Source: Pulicaria dysenterica
Taxonomy: Eukaryota > Streptophyta > Magnoliopsida > Asterales > Asteraceae
NCBI GenBank assembly: GCA_947179395.2
Contig: OX359290.1
Span: 93,301,376 to 93,365,375 of the forward strand
Length of the DNA: 64,000 nucleotides
Direction of reading: 5' to 3'
Under the pieces are notes generated by a model. It searched no databases, was not told the DNA's origin, and was given only the letters and a program-made list of their open reading frames with translations. Each line of letters starts with the position of its first letter. The stretch's first letter is position 1. This document shows positions 12,311-22,922 of the stretch, in pieces. A program made the position numbers and the translations under genes.

Positions 12311-12315
<5 letters not shown>
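12088..12315. mobile_element. Harbinger-family MITE F, ~228 bp
   Basis: The left end GGGGACTGTTCAAACGAGAA continues AACTGTTTTTCATACGAGAA and GCGAGAACTAATTTTAGC. This subterminal stretch matches the left end of the transposase-bearing elements at 31320 and 47689 with only a few changes, which ties this MITE to that family. The right end is the inverse. TA repeats flank both sides. Confidence 0.85.

Positions 12316-12364
<49 letters not shown>
12316..12364. repeat. (TA)n microsatellite between elements F and G
   Basis: About 24 TA units directly abutting both elements. Confidence 0.95.
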
Positions 12365-12371
<7 letters not shown>

Positions 12372-13598
12372 GATATTGTAAAAAGGATTTTAAAGTACAA
12401 AGAGTAAGGAGAGATAAGGATCAAGCCAAAGTCAAGATCAAAAAGTCAAAAAAGTTAAAAAAAACGGAAATGAAAAATATAAAAAAGGGTATATGTGTAA
12501 AATCATATACCAAAAAAGGTAGACCCATGTCGCCATTAACTGTTTCCGGCCAATCTCCGGCCACCGTAAATTTCCGGCCACCGTTCCGATTCACCATTAA
12601 CGTGCAAGTAGTTTCAGAAAAAAAGATGAACAAGTCTAAATTATATAAAAAACCGAATTCAGATTCACCATCGATTTTAACTTCAAACACAAGATGCACA
12701 CTAATTTCAGAAAAAAGATGCACAAATCCAAATTATATGAAAAAACCGAATTCAGATTCACCATCAATTTTAACTTCAAACACAAGATGCACACTAATTT
12801 CAGAAAAAAGATGAACAAATCTAAATTATATAAAAAAACCGAATTCAGATTCACCATCGATTCAACTTCAAACACAAGATGCACACTAATTTCAGAAAAA
12901 GGATGAACAAATCTAAATTATATAAAAAACCGAATTCAGATTCACAAAGATCTCGATTTTAACTTCAAGTTACAGTAGGTCAAAAAGAAAAAGCGATGCA
13001 CAAACCCTGTATACAAGGAATAAACACGGTGGATGCACCATCGATTGCTTTATGAACGACGAAGGAGAGGGACCATCCAGAGGCATGTCTCTCCCTCTGC
13101 ATGTCTCTCTCTCTCTCATCTAGAGGCACCATCGACTTGATGTATTTCTCCGATGATTCACAAACGGCGGCGGATGCACCATCGATTGCTTTATGAACGG
13201 CGAAGGAGAGGGAGGCATGGTGGATTCATTATCGAAGCTGCAGAGGTCTCCGACGACCACGTAAGCAGCAGTCAAGGCGCATGACGGCGACTTCAGCCGT
13301 GGATTTGGGTCGGCGAGATCTTCAAAACGCGATTAGGGTCTGCGTCGGTGAGATCTCCGACGACCAGGTGAGCGGCGTTGGGTCGGCGTTGGGGTGGGCG
13401 GCGTTGGGGTGAGAGGCGTTAGGGTTTGTGTCGATATATCAGACGTGGGTCGGTTTAGGGGAGGCAGAGACAACGTGGTTTATATATATTTTTGTAAACT
13501 TCCTAATTTGCCCTTTTATTAGTTATTGATAGTTATGACACGTGTCAAGCCCACGTTTTTTCTTACACTTTTTACTATAAAACTCTATTTATTTGATC

Positions 13599-13601
<3 letters not shown>
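12365..13601. mobile_element. Possible element G, ~1.24 kb, (TA)n on both sides
   Basis: The left end GGGTAGGGATATTGTAAAAA has a subterminal stretch TTTTAAAGTACAAAGAGTAA; the inverse of the right end contains TTTTATAGTAAAAAGTGTAA, a weak inverted repeat. The interior holds a ~92-bp tandem repeat and then GC-richer sequence (13000-13450) resembling plant gene or leader DNA, with CGGCG and CTCTCT runs and an internal duplication around ACCATCGATTGCTTTATGAA. No transposase is seen, and the family is uncertain. Confidence 0.45.
12612..12960. repeat. ~92-bp tandem repeat, about 3.8 units
   Basis: TTTCAGAAAAA recurs at 12612, 12705, 12798 and 12890 (spacing 92-93 bp), with AACCGAATTCAGATTCAC and ACTTCAAACACAAGATG in each unit. 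The open frames it creates on both strands are products of the repeat. Confidence 0.9.

Positions 13602-13685
<84 letters not shown>
13602..13685. repeat. (TA)n microsatellite
   Basis: About 42 TA units to the right of element G. Confidence 0.95.
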
Positions 13686-13688
<3 letters not shown>

Positions 13689-14620
13689 ATTTTGATATAT
13701 ATGTTAACTTTCTCGGTCATTTAGCTTATACTAAACCTACAAATCTTACCAATTCATGTAATCAAAAACCCAAACTTCAAGTTACAGGTAAACTTTTGTT
13801 TCTTATTTATTATTAAAGATGAAGCTAGATGAATTTGTTCACCAAATTAAGATAAAGATTTGCACTGGATGAAGATGAAATAAAAGATGGACTGAATGAA
13901 TGAAGATGAACTTATTTGGATCTGGACCTTTTACAAACCAAATCGAATCTTGTTTGAACAAAATTGAAACATACTATTGATAAACAAATCGGGCTATGAA
14001 CCCTAAGTAGAAACCTTCGATAAAACAGAAGTCACGTACATGAACCCTACATCGCATGAATCATATTAATTAAGGATCACTAAAATCGGTGGCTGCAAAT
14101 AGATGAATTGCGAACCGTAAACTGGATGAAAGAAATTATAGGAACAAAAATCACATGAAAAAACTGATTATATGAGCAAATTAAATCTTGAGAACAAATT
14201 CATATAATGAACCACATGAACCATAAATCATATACAAAAATGATACTTAGAAACCTTCGATGATGAATCAAGGGCTTGAACAAGTACTGTTTTTTTTCTT
14301 CAAAAGTTATTTTAAAAACCAAATAATCTAAAATCAATATCTTGATGGAATTGGAAATTGAAGATGAAGGAATTGCGGGCTTAAACAAATCTGAACAATA
14401 AAATCAAATCAAAGGAACATTAGATGTGACCAGTTGTACACACGATGGAAGTAACATAATTAAGCATGGGCATCTTCATCTGCTGGAATTATCATGAAGA
14501 GATCTTAACAAAATAGCCGTGTAATACACATGTTGGTTTAAAAGATAATAAATATTAAACATTAACAAAAACATATAATTAGTTAATAATAATACACTAA
14601 TTAAATGGGATTTTAAAAAG
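13686..14620. other. No feature recognised
   Basis: A/T-rich sequence in which GATGAA and GAACC words recur loosely. No coding frame, element terminus or RNA gene is recognisable. Confidence 0.5.
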
Positions 14621-15008
14621 AATGACAACGTACTGCATCAATACTCTAGCTAGCGATGGAAACATCGACGCGAATGAGAGGGCAGACTTGACGGCAGAAA
14701 CATAATATCATGATACGAAGAGACGTGATTGTATTTCTTATATAAGTTATCAATCATTAATGTTACAATTAAAGGTAATAAAGTTAAAAAGTATTGGTTA
14801 TAACTAAAAAGGAATTAAAAATGATTATAACATATTGGCGATAATTAAAAAGGAACAAAATTGATTATAAAATATTTTATATTGACAAAACTAAGAATTT
14901 GATTAAATATGATATTTTGAAAATGTTATAAAAAGTAAATATGATATTTTTAAATTAAGGTGGATAAATACGATTTTGTATGATTTAGTAAGGGTATATA
15001 TGAAATTA
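14621..15008. repeat. Dispersed repeat R, copy 1 (~385 bp)
   Basis: Matches 29462-29846 nearly throughout: ACGTACTGCATCAATACT, GGGCAGACTTGACGGCAGAA, GGTGGATAAATACGATTTTG. Both copies stop at the same word ATATATGAAATTA, so this end is probably a true element terminus. Copy 1 ends exactly where the MULE transposase fragment ends, and its last three bases supply the fragment's stop codon. Confidence 0.8.
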
Positions 15009-16040
15009 AGTGACAAGAGAACCTAAGTCATATTTCCTTGAACAATTGTGTGTTGCAATAAGGGATTTAATTTGAAAAGATCTCTCATTTAATATCCATG
15101 ATGCCCACCGCCTAAAGGGACACTCTTTCTCACCTTTATCTTCCTTCTTTTTATCTTTACCTACTTTCTTCTTTGATGATTTCTGCTCAATTTTAAGTTT
15201 GGGTTTCCCTCTCATACTTGAACAATTCCCAAGCTTCACATCTCTGCCACAGTTTAACAATATGAATTTTTTCTCATTCCTTCTATACCAAAGTTGGTAA
15301 CCATTTGCAACCCTATAACATGTCAACATATACTTTAACTGTTCTGGGCTTTCTAATCTCATTTCTAAAACAGGTTGCATTTGGTTCCATGGTAGCATTG
15401 GATTGTGTATAGGATAACTAACTCTACCCCTAACTTTGCACTCTTGATCAACATGCAAATTATCAATTTCATCTTCCTTTAGAGTTTCATTTACACCCTC
15501 CTCTTCATCTACATTATCAACAAACTCATATTCACTACTCTTATGCAAATCAGATAAGAATTCAAAGTTTATATGTGCACCATAAGCAACATCAGGTTTA
15601 TCAACAGAGTCATATTCACTGTGTAAATCAACAAACTCAGGGACAATGTCTTTATCACTTTCACCATCACCATTATCTACACTTTCAGTTATAACCTCTT
15701 CTACCCAATCTAGAGGAGTATACCCAAAATGTTCAACATATAATTCAATTTCACCATTATCATACCCTAATTCAATAAAATGTCTCAATTCTTCATCATT
15801 TTTCAAAGACCTAATAGCATTGTTCAGGTTTCTACCAGGAATACAGTAGAATAGTTGATTCATACACATCATCACTAACCTTTTCACGAAAATAATTAGT
15901 CCATTGTAGTCCATTGCAACAAAATCTACATCTGTGATTCAATCTACAACAAGGTCAGCTTCATATGCAAGGGGATTTTGAACAAATAAACCTTCGTGAT
16001 GGATAGTAACCACCAACATACCACGATCCTCATTCGCCAT
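15006..16040 (-). pseudogene. MULE (MuDR-type) transposase, N-terminal fragment
   Basis: Read on the minus strand from an ATG at 16040, the frame runs 345 codons with one in-frame TGA (15939-15941). The N-terminal IHHEGLFVQNPLAYEADLVVD resembles the PB1-like start of plant MULE proteins. An acidic linker follows, then CPFRRWASWILNERSFQIKS and ATHNCSRKYDLGSLVT, the zinc-type module that precedes the catalytic domain in MURA-like transposases. The frame stops there, so the whole DDE catalytic domain is missing. The cut coincides with the end of dispersed repeat R. This is a dead fragment; I could not find matching terminal inverted repeats around it. Confidence 0.75.
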
Positions 16041-16404
16041 TAAGAATAAACAAAACGATTTACAGAGATGAACATGTTGAAATTGATTATGCTTGAAGGG
16101 ATGGAAGGATTTACAGATGAACAAAATGATCGATTTTGCTTGAAGGTTTGAAGGATTTACAGAGATGAACAGGTTGAAAGTGACGAACGTTTTTACTGTT
16201 AGGGCTTTGAATGAGAGGGGACATAAAGCTTCTAATTAAATAACATTAAATTAGATGTTTTGACCGGCTTAATAGGTACCCGGTTAAAGAAGGGCTATGG
16301 TAACAGGTTTTTACCAAGTAAATGGGTTTTTAAATAAAAAAAAACATAATGTGTCATATTAGAACATTGAGGAAACCATCTATGTGTACAGTGACTTTAA
16401 TCCT

Positions 16405-17210
16405 TATTTTTGCTATTCTTAATTTCTGTTTCTTCAACTTTTATTTTTATTATTAACCGTTGGTCACTTGGTCTAAAAGAACAACTAGTTTAGAGTAGAA
16501 TAGGTGTTGTATACACTCGAGTTAGATTATGAATAAATTAGGTTCACTTTAAAACATTGTTGAATGCCTTAATAAATTTTTAATTCTAACATTCAACTCT
16601 CGCAAATAACCGAGTTAACTAAATTTACATAGAAAATAGTTTTAGCTAGGGGTGAGCACTGGTACCGGAAATACCGAACCGTACCGGCACCATACCGGAA
16701 CCGGTACCGGTACCGGTACCGAATTAGAGTTTTCGGTCCGGTATTCGGTACTTGAAATATAGCTAAATCGGTATTCGGGACTCGGTATTCTCGGTATTCG
16801 GGACTAGTACCGAACTAACTAGTTAAAATAGGTACTCGGTACCGGTACCGGTACCGTATATGAATAATTCGGTACGGTATTCGGTACCATCTTTAGATCA
16901 AATTCGGTATTCGGTAAAATCGGTACCGGTACGGTACCATGCTCACCCCTAGTTTTAGCTGATTAGTCGGTCTAAACAGAGTTACAAAGATTTTATGTTT
17001 TATATATTTATGTTATCACTTAAACATTTTTTTGTCTTATCTAATATATCTGTAGAAGATAATTACTTTAACTAAAAATTATAATATTTTAAAATTTTCT
17101 ATGAATTTCATATTAAAATAATTATCTTCTAAATATATGCCATAAAGCGCACATAAACATTCTTAGTTTGTACATATATGTAGGTAGAAGTAGCCCATAT
17201 TAACAGATCA
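16405..17210. repeat. Paralogous segment B (matches 6222-6830)
   Basis: Second copy of the segment at 6.2-6.8 kb with the same word order, interrupted by the hAT-like element at 16647-16951. Similarity continues in pieces to about 18.8 kb (single 182-bp-unit remnant at 17450-17690; ATCTAATTGTTTGCCATTGC at 18390, also present at 10133). Confidence 0.75.
16647..16951. mobile_element. hAT-like MITE, 305 bp, packed with GGTACCGG repeats
   Basis: Perfect 12-bp terminal inverted repeat TAGGGGTGAGCA with an 8-bp target duplication GTTTTAGC (16639-16646 and 16952-16959), both as expected for hAT. The paralogous site near 6470 is empty. The interior is almost entirely short CGGTACCG, GGTATTCGG and TACCGG words, largely self-complementary. 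Confidence 0.9.
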
Positions 17211-17773
17211 TCTATACTATTATATAAATTATTTAACACTCTCTTTATATAAATATAACAAAAATTGGAAAAAACCCAATGTTGCTAAAACTTTTTTCTG
17301 ACATTGAATCCCGGATAACATACCATTACATTCTTAAGAATGATACGTTGTAAAACAGAAACTATTTAACATCGCAGCATAATGACTTAAATAAGTCAAT
17401 ATCCAAATATTCTTCTTCTGATTAATTTTTTGTTTCTAATTTATACCCGACTGTATGAGATATGAATATGTGTGATTTTGGCCATTCATTTGGCAGTTGC
17501 TTTAATCATCAAAAAAGTACCAGGAATAAACATTAATCTCGAAAAGGAATCAGGTTCTAAGTTTATCACTTTAGTATATGGATATGCTTAATTTTTCTTT
17601 ACACGTACGTATATTGTGTCAACATTTAACATGATTCATATTTTTTAAGAAGAAAATATATATGTGCTAATTATATATTATATAAATATATACATAATGC
17701 AGGAAACTTTTTTGTTATTGTATGAACCAAAAATTTTGTCTTTTTGAAAATAAATTTCTTTGTCTTTTTTGAA

Positions 17774-17832
17774 GATATTATTATTATTATTATTAGATAA
17801 TTAGAATATTATTATTATTACTACAACTGCTA

Positions 17833-17864
<32 letters not shown>

Positions 17865-17870
17865 TACTAC

Positions 17871-17906
<36 letters not shown>

Positions 17907-17942
17907 TATTATTACTATTATTATAATAATAATAATAATAGT
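17774..17942. repeat. (ATT)n trinucleotide repeat region
   Basis: Several runs of ATT/TTA with ACT interruptions, ending in ATA/AAT units. A shorter AAT run lies at 18268-18295. Confidence 0.95.
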
Positions 17943-18563
17943 AAATATATATATATTTTATACATTATTTAATTTTTGTTTTTTGGTGCTAGAAAAAATT
18001 ATATTTTTCACTCAGAAAGGCAGAGGTTATAACGTCAAAAATGTCGTTTGTTCTATAACGATATATTTACATTCTAGCCTAATGATCAAACTATAATATG
18101 ATATATACCTATATAAAATTCATCATAAAAAATAAGTTTAATGGTTAAAGAAAAAAATTAAACTTTAATGCTTAATCAATTCAAGAATAAAGGTAATGCT
18201 TATTATAAGAAGTTTAAGAGTTTAATCAAAATAGGATTTTAACTATTTTTAACATTGATCAAAACTCTTTATTAATAATAATAATAATAATAATAGGGTT
18301 AATTTCATATATACATAGATTTTGTACTTATTAATCCCCGATACGAAGCGTGAATAAGCTACCACTAGTTATGTACATTTTCGATAAATTGTATCTAATT
18401 GTTTGCCATTGCTAAATCGTTATCAAATGAGATCGAATATATGTTCTCATTGTGTTTCAATTTATCAATGTTATGGACATCATTCTACATAGTAATTGAT
18501 TTATAATAGAAGGGTTTTGCTTAAAATTTATCAGAAGTTCTCACCTTTTATTGTTGTATATAT

Positions 18564-18743
18564 GGACGGACCTTTTGAGTAGCCCGGGGTAGCCCAGACT
18601 GCCAGACAACTCCTCAAATATCTCCGAATAGTGTTAATTTTTTCAATTTTTTTTCTAATAGGAGTGATATCCGTAACAAAAAAATTTGTGCAACCATTGC
18701 TATTTATGCAATCTCTAATATTTTTTACTAGGTCCGCCTCTGG
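18564..18743. mobile_element. Small inverted-repeat element, 180 bp, 10-bp target duplication
   Basis: Flanked by TTGTATATAT at 18554-18563 and 18744-18753. The ends GGACGGACC and GGTCCGCC form a short imperfect inverted repeat. The paralogous site at about 10225 reads straight through without the insert, which confirms the boundaries. The 9-10-bp duplication suggests a Mutator-type derivative. Confidence 0.75.
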
Positions 18744-18787
18744 TTGTATATATCAAACTTTAAGTACTATCCTTTACTATTAAAGGG

Positions 18788-18789
<2 letters not shown>

Positions 18790-18855
<66 letters not shown>
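18790..18855. repeat. (AT)n microsatellite
   Basis: About 32 AT units. The following TCTATACTACC (from 18864) looks like a Helitron 5' start, but no matching 3' end was found. Confidence 0.9.
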
Positions 18856-18856
<1 letters not shown>

Positions 18857-18899
18857 ATATATCTATACTACCTTATAATACATTTACATATTTTTGCTT

Positions 18900-19350
18900 A
18901 ATCTCTTCAATTTTAAGTAAGATGAAAATACTATTATACCCCTCAAATAACCTCCATCTCTCTCCTACTTTACACACCCACTAATAAACATTATTATATA
19001 ATTACACACTTTCTAAATTATAAATAAAAAGTAACCTCAATCTCTCTTTCCTACTTTACAAATTCACTAATAAACATTATTATATAACTACACATTTTCT
19101 AAATTTAAATAAAGTTGTTTGGTTGTTTTTTTTTAATATTTTTAAAAAAAATAGTTTATGAAAAAAATAAAAAAAATGAAATGAAAAAGAAATACTTTCT
19201 AAATTAAAAAAAAGTTGTTTGATTGTTTTTTTAAAAATATGTTTAAAAAAAAGAAAATAGTTTATAAAAAAAAGAAAAAAATAAAATGACATATTACCGG
19301 GTAAAAATTATTATATATATAAAAAATAGTATATTATCGGGTACAAACTA
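18900..19350. repeat. Degenerate ~110-bp direct repeats, A/T-rich
   Basis: TACTTTACA, CACTAATAAACATTATTATATAA and TTTCTAAATT recur twice, followed by AAGTTGTTTGNTTG twice. No coding content. The left edge of the large tandem duplication lies at the right end of this stretch. Confidence 0.6.
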
Positions 19351-21096
19351 TTCGGATGGTGTTTGAAGTGATTAATCTGTTCTTGTATCTCCTTGTTGTA
19401 AGTCTTCTTCTCCCTAAATCTAGTTTTTGTGTTCTTGATGAGAATACACCATTTGGATGGTGTTTGATGTGTTCTTGTGTTGTTTAATTGTGTCAAATGT
19501 GTTTATAAGGTCTTAGAGATGTTATATGAAGTATATAAACGATTGAATCTGGTTTCAATCGAGTTTTGGTGTTAAAAATGGTGTTTTCGGAGCTGTGCAG
19601 AAAAACAGGGACGAAGGTCTCTGTATCGAGGTTCCTTGCGATCGCAAGGCATAGTGCTTGCGATCGTAAGGCTTGGTCCTTGCGACCGTAAGCCTTGTGT
19701 TTGTGCTATGCGATCGTATGGTAGGTCCATGCGATCGTATGGGTCTGTTTTGTGATGATTACCGCTTACGAGCGAAGGAAATAAGGTTTGCGACCGTAGG
19801 TACGTAACTTACGATCGTAACCAACCTAGAATCATGTTTGCGATCAAAAGGTGGTGTCCCTTGCGATCGGAAGCATGAGTTGGGAAGAAGGAACCTTTGC
19901 GATCACATGGGGTATCCTTGCGATCGCCTGGCTGTTCTGGAAGGTCCCTTGCGACCGCAAAGATATTGCTTGCGATCGCAAGCAGGGGTCCAAACCTGAC
20001 AGCTTGTGTAACTTGTGTTTTAACCTATGTGTGCTATGTGTATGTGATAACCAAGCCTAAACCTAATGTGTTAGGTGATTCGGACGACTCCGTGTGTTCT
20101 TGGGATTCCCGGATCCATATCTGTCTCCTTTGATATCGAGGTGAGTATCAGTTTCCCATGAGACTCAGTAAGTAGGGCTATTGTGTGCCTGTGATACGTG
20201 CCATGTGTATATATGTGAACGCGCGAGGTATAGTGATACAGTAATATAGTGATACAGTGAAATAGTGATATATGTGATACCATGTGATATAAACTGTGAT
20301 ATTGTTACGCATGCGTATTATGGACCCTATGGTCAAACGTGTTTATGATTCCTCTCCGGACAAACGCAGTGGTTGAGGTCAGTTTGCTAACGCGGCTGGA
20401 TCCTCGAGTGTTTTTCGGGATCAACGGTACTCGACGGTAAATTCCGGGTCTGTGGGATTCGACGGTTAATTCCGAATCCCAGAGGGTTCTGCAGGCCGCC
20501 GTTCCTTGACATACAGTGAGGATCTTGATCTATGATCAAATCCAAACGGAGTCCTACTGGCTCAAACGTGATGGTGGGCTGTTCTTCGCTCCCCCACCGA
20601 TGCGGTTGGTGGTGACTGATTCCCCAGCTTGGATCGTTGAGCCAGGCTAGCTACCTCGCAAGATATGATCCCGCTGACATGTCGGCACACCGCTACGTGA
20701 TAGCTTAGCATTGTGTGTCTTATTGTGACGTGATAGCATGTTTATTGGTGCTTATGTGATATCTGTACTCACTAGCTAGTGTAGTTAATGTTTCGTGATA
20801 ATTCCCTTTTCGCAGGTTAGTGATCAGATGGCCTGGCGAGGCGGGTTGCTGTGGGTAGCGTTATATGTACATATCTTTTGGAACACTAGTAGTTAACTCT
20901 GATACTTGTGACGATGGTCAGTACGTAGTGGTAACACTGGCTGATATTTTTGGGACTTGGCTTGATTCGTTGTTCTTGATCGCCAAGTCGATAAACGATA
21001 CTTATTATGTAATCAGTGGTTTGATCCGCTGCAAACCTTTTGTGTAAATAAAGTTTCAATTTACTCTAATTTTAAGCTTGTGAAACCGGTGTTACA
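19351..21096 (+). mobile_element. Partial LTR (3' ~1.75 kb), left edge of the tandem duplication
   Basis: Matches 37285-39033 closely but begins abruptly inside the LTR at about 19351; everything to the left is unrelated. It ends in GTGTTACA, the LTR 3' terminus, followed by ATTATATC. The palindrome array (19634-19983) is included. No retrotransposon internal region is present on either side. Confidence 0.85.
19634..19983 (+). repeat. Array of ~14 short palindromes, core GCGATCGC, inside the LTR
   Basis: Fourteen spaced copies of a 13-bp motif close to TTGCGATCGCAAG, some changed to TGCGACCGTAAG or TTACGATCGTAAC. Spacers are unrelated to each other (10-45 bp), so this is not a simple tandem repeat. 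Compared with the copy at 37563 the order of motifs is the same, but single motifs have been gained or lost. Confidence 0.85.
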
Positions 21097-21195
21097 ATTA
21101 TATCAATAACCAATAAAAATGACAACTTATTAATGACGGTTACAAATGGTACTCAAAGTACTCGTAATAAAACGGCTCTTATATAAACTTCCCCC
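21097..21195. mobile_element. Right half of a Harbinger-like MITE
   Basis: The right part (CAATAACCAATAAAAATGAC, TACTCGTAATAAAACGGC, ATATAAACTTCCCCC) matches the right half of the element that hosts the LTR at 36792-39132. The left half lies outside this copy of the duplication. Confidence 0.7.
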
Positions 21196-22920
21196 TGTGT
21201 CTATTTATTATCTGTTTTTAAAGAAAAAACAAATTTTAATTACAGCCATTGATATGAATCTAATGGTTAAGATTGTTTCTTGGGTTTTTTAAATAAACTT
21301 GGTTCTTATCCCTGCTACTTATATTTGAGCATATAGAATCATGCCAAAGGGGTTTGGTTGTCCCCTTGTGTACTTGCGGATTTTTAAGAAAAACAAAAGA
21401 GTTGCAAAAGTCTAATGAGCCAACTCAACCCATTGCATCAAAACAATTGACGATTGAAGCTAATTATCTTCTTATATCAATTTTTAAAATAAATTTACTA
21501 TTTATTTCAATTTTTCACTTTCTACCCTTAATAGTTTTGCATTTCTGACCCTTCACTTTATACGAAATACATTTTATCTCCTACAATAGCTCTTAATTAA
21601 TTTTAACGTTTTACTCTTACGTTTATATAAGTTACATAATTTATAAAATTAGTAGGTCATGTAACCTTATATACATTATATAATCGGCAAATGCATTAGA
21701 TTCATGTTATACTAAAATATTGTCTATGTATATATAATATTATGTGTAACTTAAATTACTAAAAATACGATTATTTGAATAGCACCCGATGCAACGCACG
21801 GGTTTGATATACCTTGTTCACTCTCAATTGGTTGTGTTGGAAAAAAATAATAAACGGATCAACCCAACCTGTTTAAGATATTGTTTCTTGGTTGCTCTGA
21901 ATAGCGATTGGTGTGTTTTACTTTGACTTTTGGGTTGACTTTCCAAGACTTCAGTTTCTGCTTTTCTTTTTATACTCACCGTCTCCTTCCTTTATAAGGA
22001 AATTTAGTTAACTGGACATAATGGAAAAAAAGAATGTGCATGGCAAGCCTAAGCCCTTTTATAGTACAAGTAACCATGTGGACCACTTCGTCCATTTGCC
22101 AAAGAAACAACTACAATTGGCATCGGTATACCTATTGCAGATGATTTTGTTTCGAGAAGCAATGAAAAGCCCGAAGTGACACGTCCTATGAAGGCACTCG
22201 GCAGCATGCACATTAGAAAGACCACTTTATCAATATGGCATCAACCTAAGAGAAAATCCTGGGTGGCATCCTTTCATTGATTTCCCCTGAAATTGGATAT
22301 CTAAGGTCAGACCCCATTCCCTTCGTCCGCTAACCTCTCCTCTGTGGTGTTCCTTCGTCTTCTTCCGCTTCTGTTGGTTGCCTATATGAAACCAATAATG
22401 TGTCAAATACAATTATAGATATTAGTTTTCCCTCTTTTGTGTTTATTGATTTTCTTACTAATGGCTTCACAGATGATGTTTAATGCTGTTAAACCGAACA
22501 AAGATGGGTGGATTTCAATTAGGGATGGCTAGGGGGATGATGCAGAAATGGTCACAGGTATAATGGTTAGGCCGTGTACCGGGAACGCTCTCCATTTACC
22601 CTAATACCTTGTTATGTTATCATACAATGCCAAATATGATTTAAAAGTCTGGGCTGTCATAAAACAATTTTAGACTTAAAATTCTATATTTACAAATGAA
22701 GAGGCGAAAATAACAACCCTTGGCACATAAAAGAGTCTCAAAAAATAAAAAAAAGGAATATTCAAAAAACTTCAAATAAATACCGAAAAAGTTTTAGTAA
22801 AATAAGCTCTGTTCTAACAATCATACAAAGAAATTTGGTTTTAAGCTGCATAATATCTGACCTTGGTATGTCAAAATGTGAGACGGTTTTTGAGACAAAG
22901 TAACCAGCTTTCTCCATGTA
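21196..22920. other. ORC5 copy 1 downstream DNA, conserved among the copies, no gene recognised
   Basis: Nearly identical to 39133-40860. About 360 bp at 21461-21819, ending near GCAACGCACGGG, is absent from the copy 3 neighbourhood (junction about 59466). Short frames such as ATGGCTTCACAGATGATG at about 22460 recur in all copies, but I recognise no protein. Confidence 0.6.
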
Positions 22921-22922
22921 TC

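Noticed and set aside
17212..17430. Helitron-like start TCTATACTATTATATAA at 17212
   Set aside because: The paralogous segment shows an insertion here, but its right end lacks a Helitron-type terminus; left unclassified.
18864..19350. Helitron starting TCTATACTACC at about 18864
   Set aside because: The start looks right but no CTRR end with a hairpin could be matched before the duplication edge at 19351.
19851..20283. Frames of 69-78 codons in the LTRs, repeated at 37787-38219
   Set aside because: They fall on the palindrome array and LTR body on both strands, with no domain; conserved only because the LTR is duplicated.
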